64,000 bases of DNA from CBDDIP01 sp965279405 (GCA_965279405.1 OZ257157.1:1860001-1924000); one strand, 5' to 3'; counted from the first letter of the stretch, positions 36,772 through 46,371 are shown. Notes: a model not told the origin generated them from the letters alone. Made by a program: numbers and translations.

Positions 36772-36852
36772 CAATGCCACCCGTGGCTCCCAACCTCACG
36801 AACCCCCCGCATCCGTGAGTCTCGGTGCCACCCGTGGCAGCGAAACTCACGG
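36772..36852. repeat. Two tandem REP-like palindromes
   Basis: Unit 1 (36772-36801) and unit 2 (36813-36852) share CCGTGAGTCTC and TGCCACCCGTGGC. Unit 2 is a 40-nt imperfect inverted repeat: CCGTGAGTCTCGGTGCCAC against GTGGCAGCGAAACTCACGG. They lie between fhaA and tRNA-Leu and would form cruciforms or hairpins. Confidence 0.6.
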
Positions 36853-36875
36853 ACGGCCGAGTGGGGGCAACCGGG

Positions 36876-36904
36876 TTGGGCTGGCAGGGCGACGCGGCTA
36901 GCGT
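36876..36904 (+). promoter_or_regulatory. Promoter of tRNA-Leu
   Basis: TTGGGC (36876-36881) and TAGCGT (36899-36904), 17 bp apart. Transcription would start near 36911, 7 nt before the mature tRNA. Confidence 0.55.
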
Positions 36905-36917
36905 GCTGGTTCCACTC

Positions 36918-37000
36918 GGGCGAGTGGCGGAATGGCAGACGCGCTGGCTTCAGGTGCCAGTGTTCGTAAGAACGTGGGGGTTCAAGTCCCCCCTCGCCCA
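36918..37000 (+). tRNA. tRNA-Leu (anticodon CAG)
   Basis: Acceptor GGGCGAG pairs with CTCGCCC; anticodon stem CTGGC/GCCAG encloses TTCAGGT with anticodon CAG; a long variable arm (TGTTCGTAAGAACG) marks a class II tRNA; the T arm is GGGGG-TTCAAGT-CCCCC. Discriminator A is present, but CCA is not encoded (ACAG follows). Confidence 0.97.
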
Positions 37001-37007
37001 CAGCGAG

Positions 37008-37044
37008 CCGGACTTTGGTCCGGTTCGGCCGGACTTTCGTCCGG
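37008..37044 (+). terminator. Two identical-stem hairpins after tRNA-Leu
   Basis: CCGGAC-TTTG-GTCCGG (37008-37023) and CCGGAC-TTTC-GTCCGG (37029-37044): two perfect 6-bp stems in a row, starting 8 nt after the tRNA. They probably help to end tRNA transcription or to stop 3' exonucleases during processing. Confidence 0.5.
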
Positions 37045-37054
37045 GGTGACCGCA

Positions 37055-37086
37055 GCGGTGTGAACCTCAGGGTTCGCACCGCTTTT
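37055..37086 (+). terminator. Rho-independent terminator of tRNA-Leu
   Basis: GCGGTGTGAACC, loop TCAG, GGTTCGCACCGC, then TTTT: a 12-bp stem with one G-U pair followed by a U run. It is the clearest intrinsic terminator in the window. Confidence 0.75.
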
Positions 37087-37197
37087 GTCGTTCCCGACCA
37101 AGACGCCGGCGAAGCCTCCGAATCCGGCGTCGACGACGACGCGACGTTCAACCTGATCGCACCCGCGAGCGGCGACGGCGACAAACGAGACGGGGCT

Positions 37198-37767
37198 GTG
37201 AGTGCCGCCGACGAGAACGTGCCGACGGTGCGAGCGGTGCCAACTCCATCCAGCCTCGCCACCGCCAAGCGCAACGCGGTCCGCATCCAACGTCTCCGTC
37301 CCCGGGCAGCCGGCCGGCCTGAGACCCGACAGACCGGATTCGCAGCAGCGACTTCCGAGGCTGGTTTCGACGACATGTCTTCGCCGTCTGACGTGAAGGG
37401 TGGGGCGGCGCGTGCGCTTTCAGATCGTGTCGACATGGTCCCCGGTGTGGTCAGCATCGAAGCATCCGAACTCAGCGAACAGCAGGCTCGCATGGGCCGC
37501 CTCGGTCGGTTCCTCGATGACGACATGTTCGACGGCCGCGATGGCGACCTCCACGCCGACGCAGGCCTGTCGTTCCTTGCCGGTCGCAGCCGGCCAGCTT
37601 CGTTGCCGTTCCCCGAGGTTGGTCCTGTCACCCGCAGGGTCGACGAGGAGCTCCGCCGCAGTGAGATCGGTGTACTCAACGAGCGCGACACCCCGACGAC
37701 CGCAGCAGGTCTCACCGTGTACGACAGACGCTCCAAGAACGACCAACGCGCCCAAACCGCGCACTAG
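37198..37767 (+). CDS. Hypothetical protein of uncertain reality
   Basis: An open frame of about 189 residues with coding-like codon use (third bases mostly G/C). No family is recognised. The sequence is hydrophilic (SAADENVPTVRAVP, VSIEASELSEQQARMGRLGR, LDDDMFDGRDGDLH) with no membrane helix or signal. The frame stays open back to 37015, with another GTG at 37060, but that start would lie inside the tRNA terminator; GTG 37198 is the next choice. It may be a remnant at the border between the core and the island. Reverse-strand frames here are shorter and less convincing. Confidence 0.33.
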   Translation: MSAADENVPTVRAVPTPSSLATAKRNAVRIQRLRPRAAGRPETRQTGFAAATSEAGFDDMSSPSDVKGGAARALSDRVDMVPGVVSIEASELSEQQARMGRLGRFLDDDMFDGRDGDLHADAGLSFLAGRSRPASLPFPEVGPVTRRVDEELRRSEIGVLNERDTPTTAAGLTVYDRRSKNDQRAQTAH

Positions 37768-37842
37768 ACGGCTCCGACGACGCCCGCTCGTGCCTACCGT
37801 CGCGTCCCGAAGGCGCCTCCGAACCGTGTGACACCCTCCGGG

Positions 37843-37848
37843 TAACGT
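37843..37848 (+). promoter_or_regulatory. Leaderless-type -10 box of the helicase operon (TAACGT)
   Basis: TAACGT ends 7 nt before ATG 37856. No ribosome binding site is present. This would be the only visible promoter for the three-gene operon. Confidence 0.45.
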
Positions 37849-37855
37849 CGCGCGC

Positions 37856-40800
37856 ATGGGCGACGGGGCATCTGACGGTCAAGATCAGGGCGCTCACGAT
37901 CCACCCGCGCTCTCCGCCAGGGCTCAACGGCTCATCGATCTGCTCGCAGCTCACCCTGACGGACTCTCGAACGCCGCCCTCCTCGCCGCCGCCCGCCAAA
38001 CCACCCCAACCGTGTCCGGTGCTGCACTCACCGCCGCCCTTCGCGAAGCCGGCGACGCCGTCAGCTTCGACGGGAACATCTGGACGTCCACCGCACCTGC
38101 CGCAGGCACACCGGCCGCCGTTCCCGCGTTCCCGCATGCCGGAACCCGCATCGTTGTCATCGACATCGAAGCAACACCACGTCCGTGCGCAGAGCCGCCA
38201 TATACCGAACGGCACACCTGGCAGATCGGGGCGGTGCGTACCGGGACCGACAGCGCCTGGATCGCTGCACAACCGGAACTGTGCGTGTATGTCGACGTGC
38301 CAGCTGAAGTCGCCGTCCCAGCCCGCGCCCGCGCAGCGCACACCGCCGGTGCTCTCAGCAGAGCGAGCGCAGCTGTGGCAGTCGCCGACTACTGCTCGAA
38401 CACAGACATGATCGGGACGTGGCACGGACGAGGCGTCGACCTCCCAGAACTCGAAGCACTGTTCGCCGAGACCGGCGTCACCGAACCGGCCGGCGACCGA
38501 ATCGACATCGCATACCTCGCCTACTGCTGCTGGCCACTCGCCACAAGTCATGAACTGACGGCGCTCGCCGCGGCCGCCGGCGTGAACACCTCCGGGTTCA
38601 CCGCGCACGACGCCCGTGACGACGCAGCCCTCGCTTCGACTGTCCTCGCAGTCGCCGCCACGCACATCGCCGGATGGGACGACGAACTCCTCGAGATCAT
38701 CGCGGCGGCAGCTACTACGAGTCCGATCTGGAGTGCCGTGTTCGACATGGGCCGGACTCCGTTCACCTCCGCCGTCCTCGACGAAGCAGACGTCACCACC
38801 GACCTCGCCGGTCTCCTCGGCACCCGTCCACCAGTGCGTGCCATCACCACCGCACCCACGTTCTCGGTCCCCGCTGCATGGAAGGACACGGCCGGACGAG
38901 TCGATCCGCACCATCTCGCACTCGTCGGGCATCCAGGGTCCGTGCGCCGTGCCGCCCAGACAGCGATGGCAGTGGCGATCGCCGACGCGATCGACGCCGG
39001 TGACGACATCGCGATCGAAGCGGCGACCGGCACCGGCAAAAGCCTCGCGGCACTCGCCGCCGCACTCGATTGGATCGACGGCCGCCCTGACCGCGTCGCA
39101 GTCATCGCAACCCACACCAAACAGCTGCAACGCCAGCTCGCCGGTGACGTCGAAACGTTGGCCGGCGCAGCGCCGGGCCTCGCAGCGGCTGCAACGATCA
39201 TCAAAGGTGCCTCGAACCGGTTGAGTGCCCGTGCGTTGATCGCACACCTCGTCGACGCGTCACAACGCACCGGACCGGCCGACAGTGCGACCACGCTGCA
39301 AGACGAATTGGTCATCTACCTGTTGTGCCGGTTCCTCGCCACACCCAGCGGCCTCATCGAGGAATGGGAGGTTCGCTCCGTCGACGACGCCGACCTCCCC
39401 GTGTTCTTCGACGACTACACCGCGCAACGGTCATCGATGTGGGCGACCGCATTGTCACAGCACACCGCAGGGGACTTCAAGGCAGCGAACACCGTGATGG
39501 GCCCACACACACGTCTCGTCCGCGAACACATCAATGCCGGTCGCATCATCATCGCCAACCACGCCCTCGTCCTCGCTCACACCGACGATCTTCCGACCGG
39601 GTGCATGCTCATCGCCGACGAAGCCCACACGCTCGAAGACGCGGCGACCGGCTCGATCGCAGCCAGCTTCGAGGTCACCGCACTCGAAATCGTCGCGGCA
39701 CGCCTTCGACGGTTGAGTCGCAACGTCACCCTCGACGGGCCCGCCAAATCGGCAACCGAACACCTTCAAGCAGCGCTCGCCAGGGCGGTCCTTCACCGCA
39801 CAGCTCAGTTCGAAATCGACAAACTCTGCGGCCCACGCCAAGGCGGACGGCTACGTACCTCGACGATCGCAAGCCCATACACCGGCGCCCAACAAGTCGG
39901 CCCGGCAGTGCGCCTCGGCGGCGAACTCCGCAGGATCGTTACCGCAACGGGCGCCGCCCGCAAGACACTCGCCGGCTGGCTGACAGCGAACCAGTCGACG
40001 TTGCCACCAACGATCGTCCAGCAAACCGACGACATCGTCGACCGGCTCGCGAACCTGCACGAGGAAGGGTCCCGGATCATCGACGACCTCGTCGTGCTCA
40101 ACATCCTCCCGCCGTCGCCAGGCACAGCCCCTGCGCCGCCCCCGACGACCGGGCCCGGGGGCGCTGCCACCGGAACAACTCCCGCGTCGAGCCAGCCGGC
40201 GACAAGCCAGACCCCTGCAATCACCGCTGCCACAGCGAACTCCTCGACAGCACCGAGCCAGCCCAACACCACATCGTCCGACGAGATCGCATTCGACGAC
40301 CTCGAAGAGGACACCGCCGATGGCAACGACGGCGTTGACGATGACGTTGATGACGACGCCGGCCCGACCGACGCCGACGACACCACCGCAGGCGCACCGC
40401 CGGCCGCCGCACCCATGCCAGTAGCCGGGCTCCTACCGGTCGGGAACAGGGTGATCTGGTTCGCGGAAGAGCCAGCGCTCGACCACACGCCACGCGGCTA
40501 CCGGTTCTCGATCACGTCCAGCCCGATCCGTGTCGGACGAGAACCTGACTGGAAGACACTGTGGGTCAGCACCGAGGCCGTCGTCCTTACCTCGGCGACA
40601 CTGACCGTCGCCGCCAAGTTCGATCACCTCATCGACAGGCTCAGCCTCGACCAAACCCCACGCATCGTGCAGACCGAGGTGATCACCGGCAGCTTCGACT
40701 ACCGGAACCAGTCCAAACTCGTCTGCTTCGACGACTTCCCATCATGGGCCGAACATGCCGCAGCCGCACAACGACTCGTCGCTCATCAGCTCACCGGCTG

Positions 40801-43800
40801 GGCGGCCGAAACCGAGACCTACGGGAAGCGGGCCCCCGGAGCGATGGTGCTAACCACATCGAAAGCTGCGGCGGCGACGATCTCGGAACATCTTGCGACA
40901 GAGCTCGGCCGCAACGGCGTCGCCGCACCACTCCAACCGGCTGTCGTGTGGGGCAACCGGCGTTCGATCGACAGTTTCAACAACGACGGCGGAATCCTCG
41001 TCGGCACGAAAGGGCTGTGGGCCGGAGTCGACGTCAAAGATCCCGGCCGATGCCAAATCGTCTGGATCAACAAGCTGCCGTTCGCCCCATTCGCCGACCC
41101 GGTCATCGCCGCACGGCGCGCAGAAGTCGAAGCCCGTGCGACAGCGACCGGAATCGCCGACCCGCAAGCGCATGCCACCGAGCACTACTACCTTCCGCTC
41201 GCAGCGATCGAGTTGCGCCAGGCCGTCGGCCGGCTGCTCCGCACCGACAATCACTACGGCGTGATCATCATCTCGGACCGCAAACTCGCCGGCGTCACCC
41301 GGCAACGCCGCCTGTACCGCCAGCTTCTCCTCGGCTCACTCGACCCCGGCCTACTCGACAACGCCGGCACCGACATCGGAGCGGGCAATGTCATGTCGAT
41401 GGCGCACGGCTGGTCACAGATCTGGCCGTTCCTCGCCGCCCGCAACGACATCGACCCGGCCCGCCTTCCAGCACTGTGCTCACCAGATCAACTCCGTTCC
41501 TTGACGATGCTGCCGTCGGCTCGCGTCATCGCCGAAGCCGAACTGTCTGCAGCCGACGAAGCAGCCTTCGCTGCTGCAGGCACCCTCGAGACTGAAGTGC
41601 TCGAGCGATGCGCACGTGTCGCCGGCGCGTTGCGGTTCTCAGACCAGCCGGCAGTACTCAAAGCAGAACAGAAGACCGCGATCAGTGCCGCAGTACGCGG
41701 TGATGACCTGTGCGCCCTGTTGCCGACCGGGTTCGGGAAATCATGGTGCTTTCAACTTCCGGCGCTCGTCCTGCCCGGAGTCACCATCGTCGTCTCACCG
41801 CTCGTCGCGTTGATGACCGACCAGGTTCTCGACCTGAACCCGGTGCTCGGCGACCGCGTCCGGGCACTCGTGTCGATGATGCCCGAATCGATGTCACGGG
41901 CGGGGCGAGCTGAACTCGCCGCCGAACTGACCGGTGATGCCGCACGCGGCATCAAACTCGTCTACGTCTCACCGGAACGGTTCGCGCAGGCGAGCTTCCG
42001 GTCATGGATCGACGATGCCGTCACCGCCGGACGCGTCCGTCGGATCGTGTTCGACGAAGCTCACACCGCCGTCACCTGGGGAGACGACTTCCGGCCGTCC
42101 TACCGACGCCTAACCGAACACCTCGCCACCTTGACAGCGGCAGCGTCGAACGCCGGCCTTCACCTGGCCATCTCCGCATTCACAGCGACAGCGAACAGAA
42201 CCGTCCGCGAAGGGCTGCGGACCCGCCTGTTCAGGCTGCCAGTCACCGTGCCGATAGCAGGTGACCGTGGCAACTTCACGATGGTCAGCGCACAACCGAT
42301 CCGCCCCGAGCTGGCGATCTACCGCCGGCGGCTCGCCGGCGGCCACATCACACGCGCAACCCTGCTCGAAAGCGTCGTCAATGTGATCGACGAACACTCG
42401 ATCATTTACTGCACCACCGTCCGCGACGTCGAAGCGACCTGGGCGCATCTCGTCGACTACCTCGGCCCGGCGAGAGCATCATCGATCCGCCGGTTCCACG
42501 GCCGGCTCCCAGACGCCGAGAAACAGGCGGTGCTCACCGACTTCAAGGATGCCCCCGCGAAAGAAACGGCCGACGGCGCCTTCCAACCGTTGATCGTCGT
42601 CGCCACCTCAGCATTCGGGCTCGGCGTGAACCGCAACGACATCCGCAACGTGATCTGCCTGACACCACCAACCGACCTCGCCGCCCTCTACCAGCAGTTG
42701 GGGCGCGCAGGCCGCGACCGGCACGGAAGCATCCCCGGCACCGGAGACACCGCCTCGGTCGGTGTTGCCATCGCCACGGGTCGAGGTTTCCGCACCGTCG
42801 AGTTCCTCACCCAGGACATCCCACGGCCGCTGCTCCGCGACGCCGCCCGTCGAGTCCTCGCCGCTGCCGTCGCCGGATGCGTCGACCCGGGCGCGCTCGC
42901 CGCCGACCTCGTTGCCACCGAGCTCGCCGCCGGGCGGATCGACGTGTTCGAAGCGCGTCGCAAAGCGACACTCGAGCGGTACCGGACCGTGATCATGCGA
43001 GCGCTCGCCACCCTCGTCGCGGGCGGCACCCTCGAAGATCGCGGCGATCATCCGTCAGCGGTCCGGCTCGGCCCCGCCGACGTCGCACCCACAGGAGCAT
43101 TCGCAGCGGCGGTCACCGCGATCGCACAGGCCGGCCCGACCGTGTTGCCGATCGACGACCTTCGTAGTCTCCTGGCAGCTGCCGGCCACCCGAGCCCCGA
43201 TGCATCCGAGCTGTGGGCGTCACTCGTCGCGTTGTTCAACGCCGGTGTCGCCGACGTCTCGGTGGCGTCGCCGACATGGCGGACCAGCGTCGCGTTCATC
43301 GGTGGCCCCGTCACCACACCTTCTGCATCGTTCGAAGCGATGGCGGACCAACGAGCCCAACGCACCCGCAGCGAGCTGACACAGATGCGGGCCTGGTTCG
43401 ACGAGAACCGTCGTTGCGCAAACGAAGGCCTCGCCGACTACTTCGCATCGACGTTGCCGGCAACGCTGCCCGCCGGGGTGTGCTCGACCCCAGAGTGCCG
43501 GTGCCTGAACTGTTGGGGCACGAACGGGACCGGCGCTGCTCCACGCCTCCATGACGCACTGCTCCATCCGATGTCGAAACCGGCCGGTAGCCACGCTGCG
43601 CGCGAACAGGCCCTGGACCGGGCGATCGCCACTCTGCTCTACGACCAGCCTCGAGGGATCGGGCCTCGCATGCTGTGGTGCGTGCTGCGCGGCGAAGAGA
43701 CACGCTGGGATGTAGCTAGCCAACGACGCGTGTCGCTGCCACGAGCGCTGCTGTACCACCAGCTGTTCAACTCCAAGCCCGGACTACGTGACGCTGCTGT

Positions 43801-43939
43801 CACGGCAAGCCTCACACGAATCCAGACAGCAGGAATCGCCGACCTCGACGGGCACGTCTGGCGTCACCGTCATTGGATCGACTTGGACGCCGTCCGCAAC
43901 GCAGCGGCGGCAACCTCGGCAGGAGCCACCACACCGTGA
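37856..43939 (+). CDS. DEDDh exonuclease / DinG-like helicase / RecQ-like helicase fusion
   Basis: A 2027-residue enzyme with three nucleic-acid modules. A short N-terminal winged-helix-like part (about 20-85) precedes a DEDDh 3'-5' exonuclease: D103/E105 in VVIDIEAT and H251-x-A-x-x-D256 in TAHDARDDA. An XPD/DinG-type helicase follows: Walker A ATGTGKS (K395), DEAH at 588-591, and QAVGRLLR at 1122-1129. An acidic low-complexity insert (about 752-857) splits it. The third module is RecQ-like: Walker A LPTGFGKSW (K1295), DEAH 1400-1403, FTATAN, VATSAFGLGVNR, and QQLGRAGRD (1613-1621). Near the end is CSTPECRCLNC (C1876, C1881, C1883, C1886), a likely zinc site. It overlaps the next gene by GTGA. 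Role inferred: processing of invading or damaged DNA. Confidence 0.85.
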   Translation: MGDGASDGQDQGAHDPPALSARAQRLIDLLAAHPDGLSNAALLAAARQTTPTVSGAALTAALREAGDAVSFDGNIWTSTAPAAGTPAAVPAFPHAGTRIVVIDIEATPRPCAEPPYTERHTWQIGAVRTGTDSAWIAAQPELCVYVDVPAEVAVPARARAAHTAGALSRASAAVAVADYCSNTDMIGTWHGRGVDLPELEALFAETGVTEPAGDRIDIAYLAYCCWPLATSHELTALAAAAGVNTSGFTAHDARDDAALASTVLAVAATHIAGWDDELLEIIAAAATTSPIWSAVFDMGRTPFTSAVLDEADVTTDLAGLLGTRPPVRAITTAPTFSVPAAWKDTAGRVDPHHLALVGHPGSVRRAAQTAMAVAIADAIDAGDDIAIEAATGTGKSLAALAAALDWIDGRPDRVAVIATHTKQLQRQLAGDVETLAGAAPGLAAAATIIKGASNRLSARALIAHLVDASQRTGPADSATTLQDELVIYLLCRFLATPSGLIEEWEVRSVDDADLPVFFDDYTAQRSSMWATALSQHTAGDFKAANTVMGPHTRLVREHINAGRIIIANHALVLAHTDDLPTGCMLIADEAHTLEDAATGSIAASFEVTALEIVAARLRRLSRNVTLDGPAKSATEHLQAALARAVLHRTAQFEIDKLCGPRQGGRLRTSTIASPYTGAQQVGPAVRLGGELRRIVTATGAARKTLAGWLTANQSTLPPTIVQQTDDIVDRLANLHEEGSRIIDDLVVLNILPPSPGTAPAPPPTTGPGGAATGTTPASSQPATSQTPAITAATANSSTAPSQPNTTSSDEIAFDDLEEDTADGNDGVDDDVDDDAGPTDADDTTAGAPPAAAPMPVAGLLPVGNRVIWFAEEPALDHTPRGYRFSITSSPIRVGREPDWKTLWVSTEAVVLTSATLTVAAKFDHLIDRLSLDQTPRIVQTEVITGSFDYRNQSKLVCFDDFPSWAEHAAAAQRLVAHQLTGWAAETETYGKRAPGAMVLTTSKAAAATISEHLATELGRNGVAAPLQPAVVWGNRRSIDSFNNDGGILVGTKGLWAGVDVKDPGRCQIVWINKLPFAPFADPVIAARRAEVEARATATGIADPQAHATEHYYLPLAAIELRQAVGRLLRTDNHYGVIIISDRKLAGVTRQRRLYRQLLLGSLDPGLLDNAGTDIGAGNVMSMAHGWSQIWPFLAARNDIDPARLPALCSPDQLRSLTMLPSARVIAEAELSAADEAAFAAAGTLETEVLERCARVAGALRFSDQPAVLKAEQKTAISAAVRGDDLCALLPTGFGKSWCFQLPALVLPGVTIVVSPLVALMTDQVLDLNPVLGDRVRALVSMMPESMSRAGRAELAAELTGDAARGIKLVYVSPERFAQASFRSWIDDAVTAGRVRRIVFDEAHTAVTWGDDFRPSYRRLTEHLATLTAAASNAGLHLAISAFTATANRTVREGLRTRLFRLPVTVPIAGDRGNFTMVSAQPIRPELAIYRRRLAGGHITRATLLESVVNVIDEHSIIYCTTVRDVEATWAHLVDYLGPARASSIRRFHGRLPDAEKQAVLTDFKDAPAKETADGAFQPLIVVATSAFGLGVNRNDIRNVICLTPPTDLAALYQQLGRAGRDRHGSIPGTGDTASVGVAIATGRGFRTVEFLTQDIPRPLLRDAARRVLAAAVAGCVDPGALAADLVATELAAGRIDVFEARRKATLERYRTVIMRALATLVAGGTLEDRGDHPSAVRLGPADVAPTGAFAAAVTAIAQAGPTVLPIDDLRSLLAAAGHPSPDASELWASLVALFNAGVADVSVASPTWRTSVAFIGGPVTTPSASFEAMADQRAQRTRSELTQMRAWFDENRRCANEGLADYFASTLPATLPAGVCSTPECRCLNCWGTNGTGAAPRLHDALLHPMSKPAGSHAAREQALDRAIATLLYDQPRGIGPRMLWCVLRGEETRWDVASQRRVSLPRALLYHQLFNSKPGLRDAAVTASLTRIQTAGIADLDGHVWRHRHWIDLDAVRNAAAATSAGATTP

Positions 43940-46371
43940 CGGTGGCCGAGCAGCCGATCGCTCTCCCCGACGTCGAGCAAGGGAGGACAGCGTTCGTCGC
44001 CGACCTCCTCGTCGGGGCGGACGCCGTCCCAGCAGTCGACGCCGAACGGATCGTCGAACTCGTACGAGCCCGTGCATTTTCGACGGGATGCCCGATCCCA
44101 GTCGCAGTCGCATGGAACACCGTCCATTTCGGGTGGAGCCCGACGCGCGGCGGATACGAGGACGCTGTCATCTACGGCGAGGAGCTCCCGACCGTCAACA
44201 CCGCAGACAACGACGCTGACGCCCTGCCGGTCGGCGCCGTCGTCTGGGTGGTGCTCGGCGGTGACAACTACTGGGCGGAGCTCGTCGGCAAGATCGGTCG
44301 CCCCGAAGGACTCGAGGACGGGATCGCACCGGCATCGATGGTCGGTGCAGCAGCAACGGTCGCCGTCGACGGTCGAGCAGTAGTTCGAGAAGCGTGGGGC
44401 TTCGACTTCGGGATCTTCGGACCGGCCGACCCGGCGGTCGACACCAAACTGCGGCGTCTCGCCCGACGCGGCAAACTCGACCAACACTGCTTGTACGACG
44501 TGAACGCCCGCTACGAATCGGCCGAGTCAGCGAACGACACCGACGCCGAGTTCTTCACACGCTGGATGGTCGAGAACCAGGCAGTGCTGCTCATGTCCGG
44601 CCCTCTCTACGAGTTCCTAACTGAACACGACGACGCAACTTTGGCGGCAGGTGTGGCGACCAGCATGGCCTCGATCGCCGACATCTGCGACACGTCCGAA
44701 CGGCTCGTCCGCTGGAACGACGCCTGGATGCCGATCGAGTGGGTGTATGAGGTCGAAGACCTCCCCAACCTCGTTCTCCACGCCCACGACCTCGAACACA
44801 TCGCTACAGAGCTCGCATCGCCAGGTCGCACCGTTGACGTCGGATGGGTGTCGCTCGCTCAACGAATCGATGACCTCCTCGAACGACGCCAACAAGCCGA
44901 CCCGCACGCACGCGGTCGGAATCGCGAAGACCGCACCATCTTCGACGACCACGCCGGTGTCGCGTGGCTCCGTGCCCTCGCTACATCCGGTCGCTGGATA
45001 GCCGACATCGCCATTGCCCACCAAGGCGTAATCCGTGCGCGGAACGGAAACCGGAAACTGCGCGTCGACGATGGATGGGCACACGGCGGCCTGTGGCGAT
45101 CAGCACCCGAAGGCTTCGACCACCCTCTGCTCGAGGAGATCCCCGAAGACATCCCGCTCCTACTGGGTGCGGAGCCCGATGCGGCCTTACGCGAGTACTT
45201 CGGATTCGACCCGGACCAACCCCTCCCGACGTCCGCCGAGCCAGCCGCCGAGCCGCACGACGACACGCACACCGTCTCGGATACCAGCCCCGCTCAAGAC
45301 GACACCCCGGACGCTGACGCGTCCAACAGCGGACAAGCTGAACCCGAAGACAACGAACCCGGAAACGACGAAGAGCTGCCAGTTGAACAGGGGACGCCCG
45401 AGTCGGCACCAGCGCGCGACGAGCCGGCCGACCTCGAAGACTCGGTCGTTTCGGTGACCGTCACACTGCGCGCCGCTGACATCGTCCACCAGACCCTGCC
45501 GCTCCCTTCGGCTATCACCTGGCTGCGACCGGCAGCCAACGTCACCGTCCGCATCATTCACGAAGGCACCGACCCGACACTCGCGGTACAGACCGGGACA
45601 CTGAGCGACGACGGGTTCTTCGTCACCGGGATCGAATGGCCAGAGTCGTGCTTCGAAGGGATACGCGTTGGCGTCAGCGCCCTCGTCGGGGCGACCGTCC
45701 TCTCCGTGCTCACAACCCCACTCGACGAACCCGTCGAGATCGCCGGCATCGAGTACCGACACCAGTTCGACCGGACAGTCGTCGACACGCAACGCCCCGA
45801 ACGACCGCTCAGCATGGCCTCCCTCCTCATCTCAGCGATCAGCCGTTGCGGACGAGTCACCTACGGAACGCGCCGCGCCTCGGCTCGCACACTCGTTTCG
45901 GTGCTCTTCGGCGAACACGCTCCGCCGCTGCTCGCCACCATCGTCGAGATGGCGCTCGCCGATCTCCACGAACGTGGCCGACTCAAGCTCTACGGCACCG
46001 AATACGTGTGGTACCAGGACCTGCGCGCACGACGACCACGCCGATTCGTCGCCGACGACTTCGACACCAGGCAAGACCTCGTCCTCGTCGTCCGTCGCCA
46101 CATCGTGCTCGGGCACCTCCGCCGCCTGTCGTACTGGCAGAGCGCATCCGGCGAAGCACACGACGAGTACCGGCTCGCCCACCGTTCCGGTAACCGTCGG
46201 GCCCGGGCGCCGGAACTCCCCACCGGATACACCTGGGTCCGAGACCACCCACGCGGGACCGAGATCACGACCACCGTCAACGCGTTGGCCGTCGCCGACG
46301 GCGGGCTGCATTCCCGTGCAGACATCGAGCACGACGTTCGCCGATCGTTCAACATCGAGGAGACAGCATGA
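43936..46371 (+). CDS. Unrecognised 811-residue operon partner
   Basis: No known family is recognised. The N-terminal about 420 residues look globular (AFVADLLVGADAVPAVDAERIVELV, AWGFDFGIFGPADP, RWNDAWMPIEWVYEVEDLPNLVLHAHDLEHI). An acidic Asp/Glu/Pro/Thr linker (about 430-500) follows. The C-terminal part has a strand-rich domain (VSVTVTLRAADIVHQTLPLP, VTVRIIHEGTDPTLAVQTGTLSDDGFF) and a region that could be a winged helix (ERGRLKLYGTEYVWYQDL). There is no signal peptide, membrane helix or P-loop. Start GTG 43936 overlaps the upstream stop (GTGA), and the gene ends in an ATGA overlap with the ATPase gene. It may be an adaptor or DNA-binding subunit. Confidence 0.75.
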   Translation: MTVAEQPIALPDVEQGRTAFVADLLVGADAVPAVDAERIVELVRARAFSTGCPIPVAVAWNTVHFGWSPTRGGYEDAVIYGEELPTVNTADNDADALPVGAVVWVVLGGDNYWAELVGKIGRPEGLEDGIAPASMVGAAATVAVDGRAVVREAWGFDFGIFGPADPAVDTKLRRLARRGKLDQHCLYDVNARYESAESANDTDAEFFTRWMVENQAVLLMSGPLYEFLTEHDDATLAAGVATSMASIADICDTSERLVRWNDAWMPIEWVYEVEDLPNLVLHAHDLEHIATELASPGRTVDVGWVSLAQRIDDLLERRQQADPHARGRNREDRTIFDDHAGVAWLRALATSGRWIADIAIAHQGVIRARNGNRKLRVDDGWAHGGLWRSAPEGFDHPLLEEIPEDIPLLLGAEPDAALREYFGFDPDQPLPTSAEPAAEPHDDTHTVSDTSPAQDDTPDADASNSGQAEPEDNEPGNDEELPVEQGTPESAPARDEPADLEDSVVSVTVTLRAADIVHQTLPLPSAITWLRPAANVTVRIIHEGTDPTLAVQTGTLSDDGFFVTGIEWPESCFEGIRVGVSALVGATVLSVLTTPLDEPVEIAGIEYRHQFDRTVVDTQRPERPLSMASLLISAISRCGRVTYGTRRASARTLVSVLFGEHAPPLLATIVEMALADLHERGRLKLYGTEYVWYQDLRARRPRRFVADDFDTRQDLVLVVRRHIVLGHLRRLSYWQSASGEAHDEYRLAHRSGNRRARAPELPTGYTWVRDHPRGTEITTTVNALAVADGGLHSRADIEHDVRRSFNIEETA

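Noticed and set aside
36918..37000. Naming the tRNA-Leu as a proven attachment site
   Set aside because: No integrase gene and no repeat of the tRNA 3' end was found within the window; kept only as a hypothesis.
36771..37736. A 321-codon - strand frame through the tRNA-Leu gene
   Set aside because: It passes through the tRNA and its terminators; the sequence GLEPPRSYEHWHLKP is the familiar antisense translation of a tRNA-Leu and not a protein.
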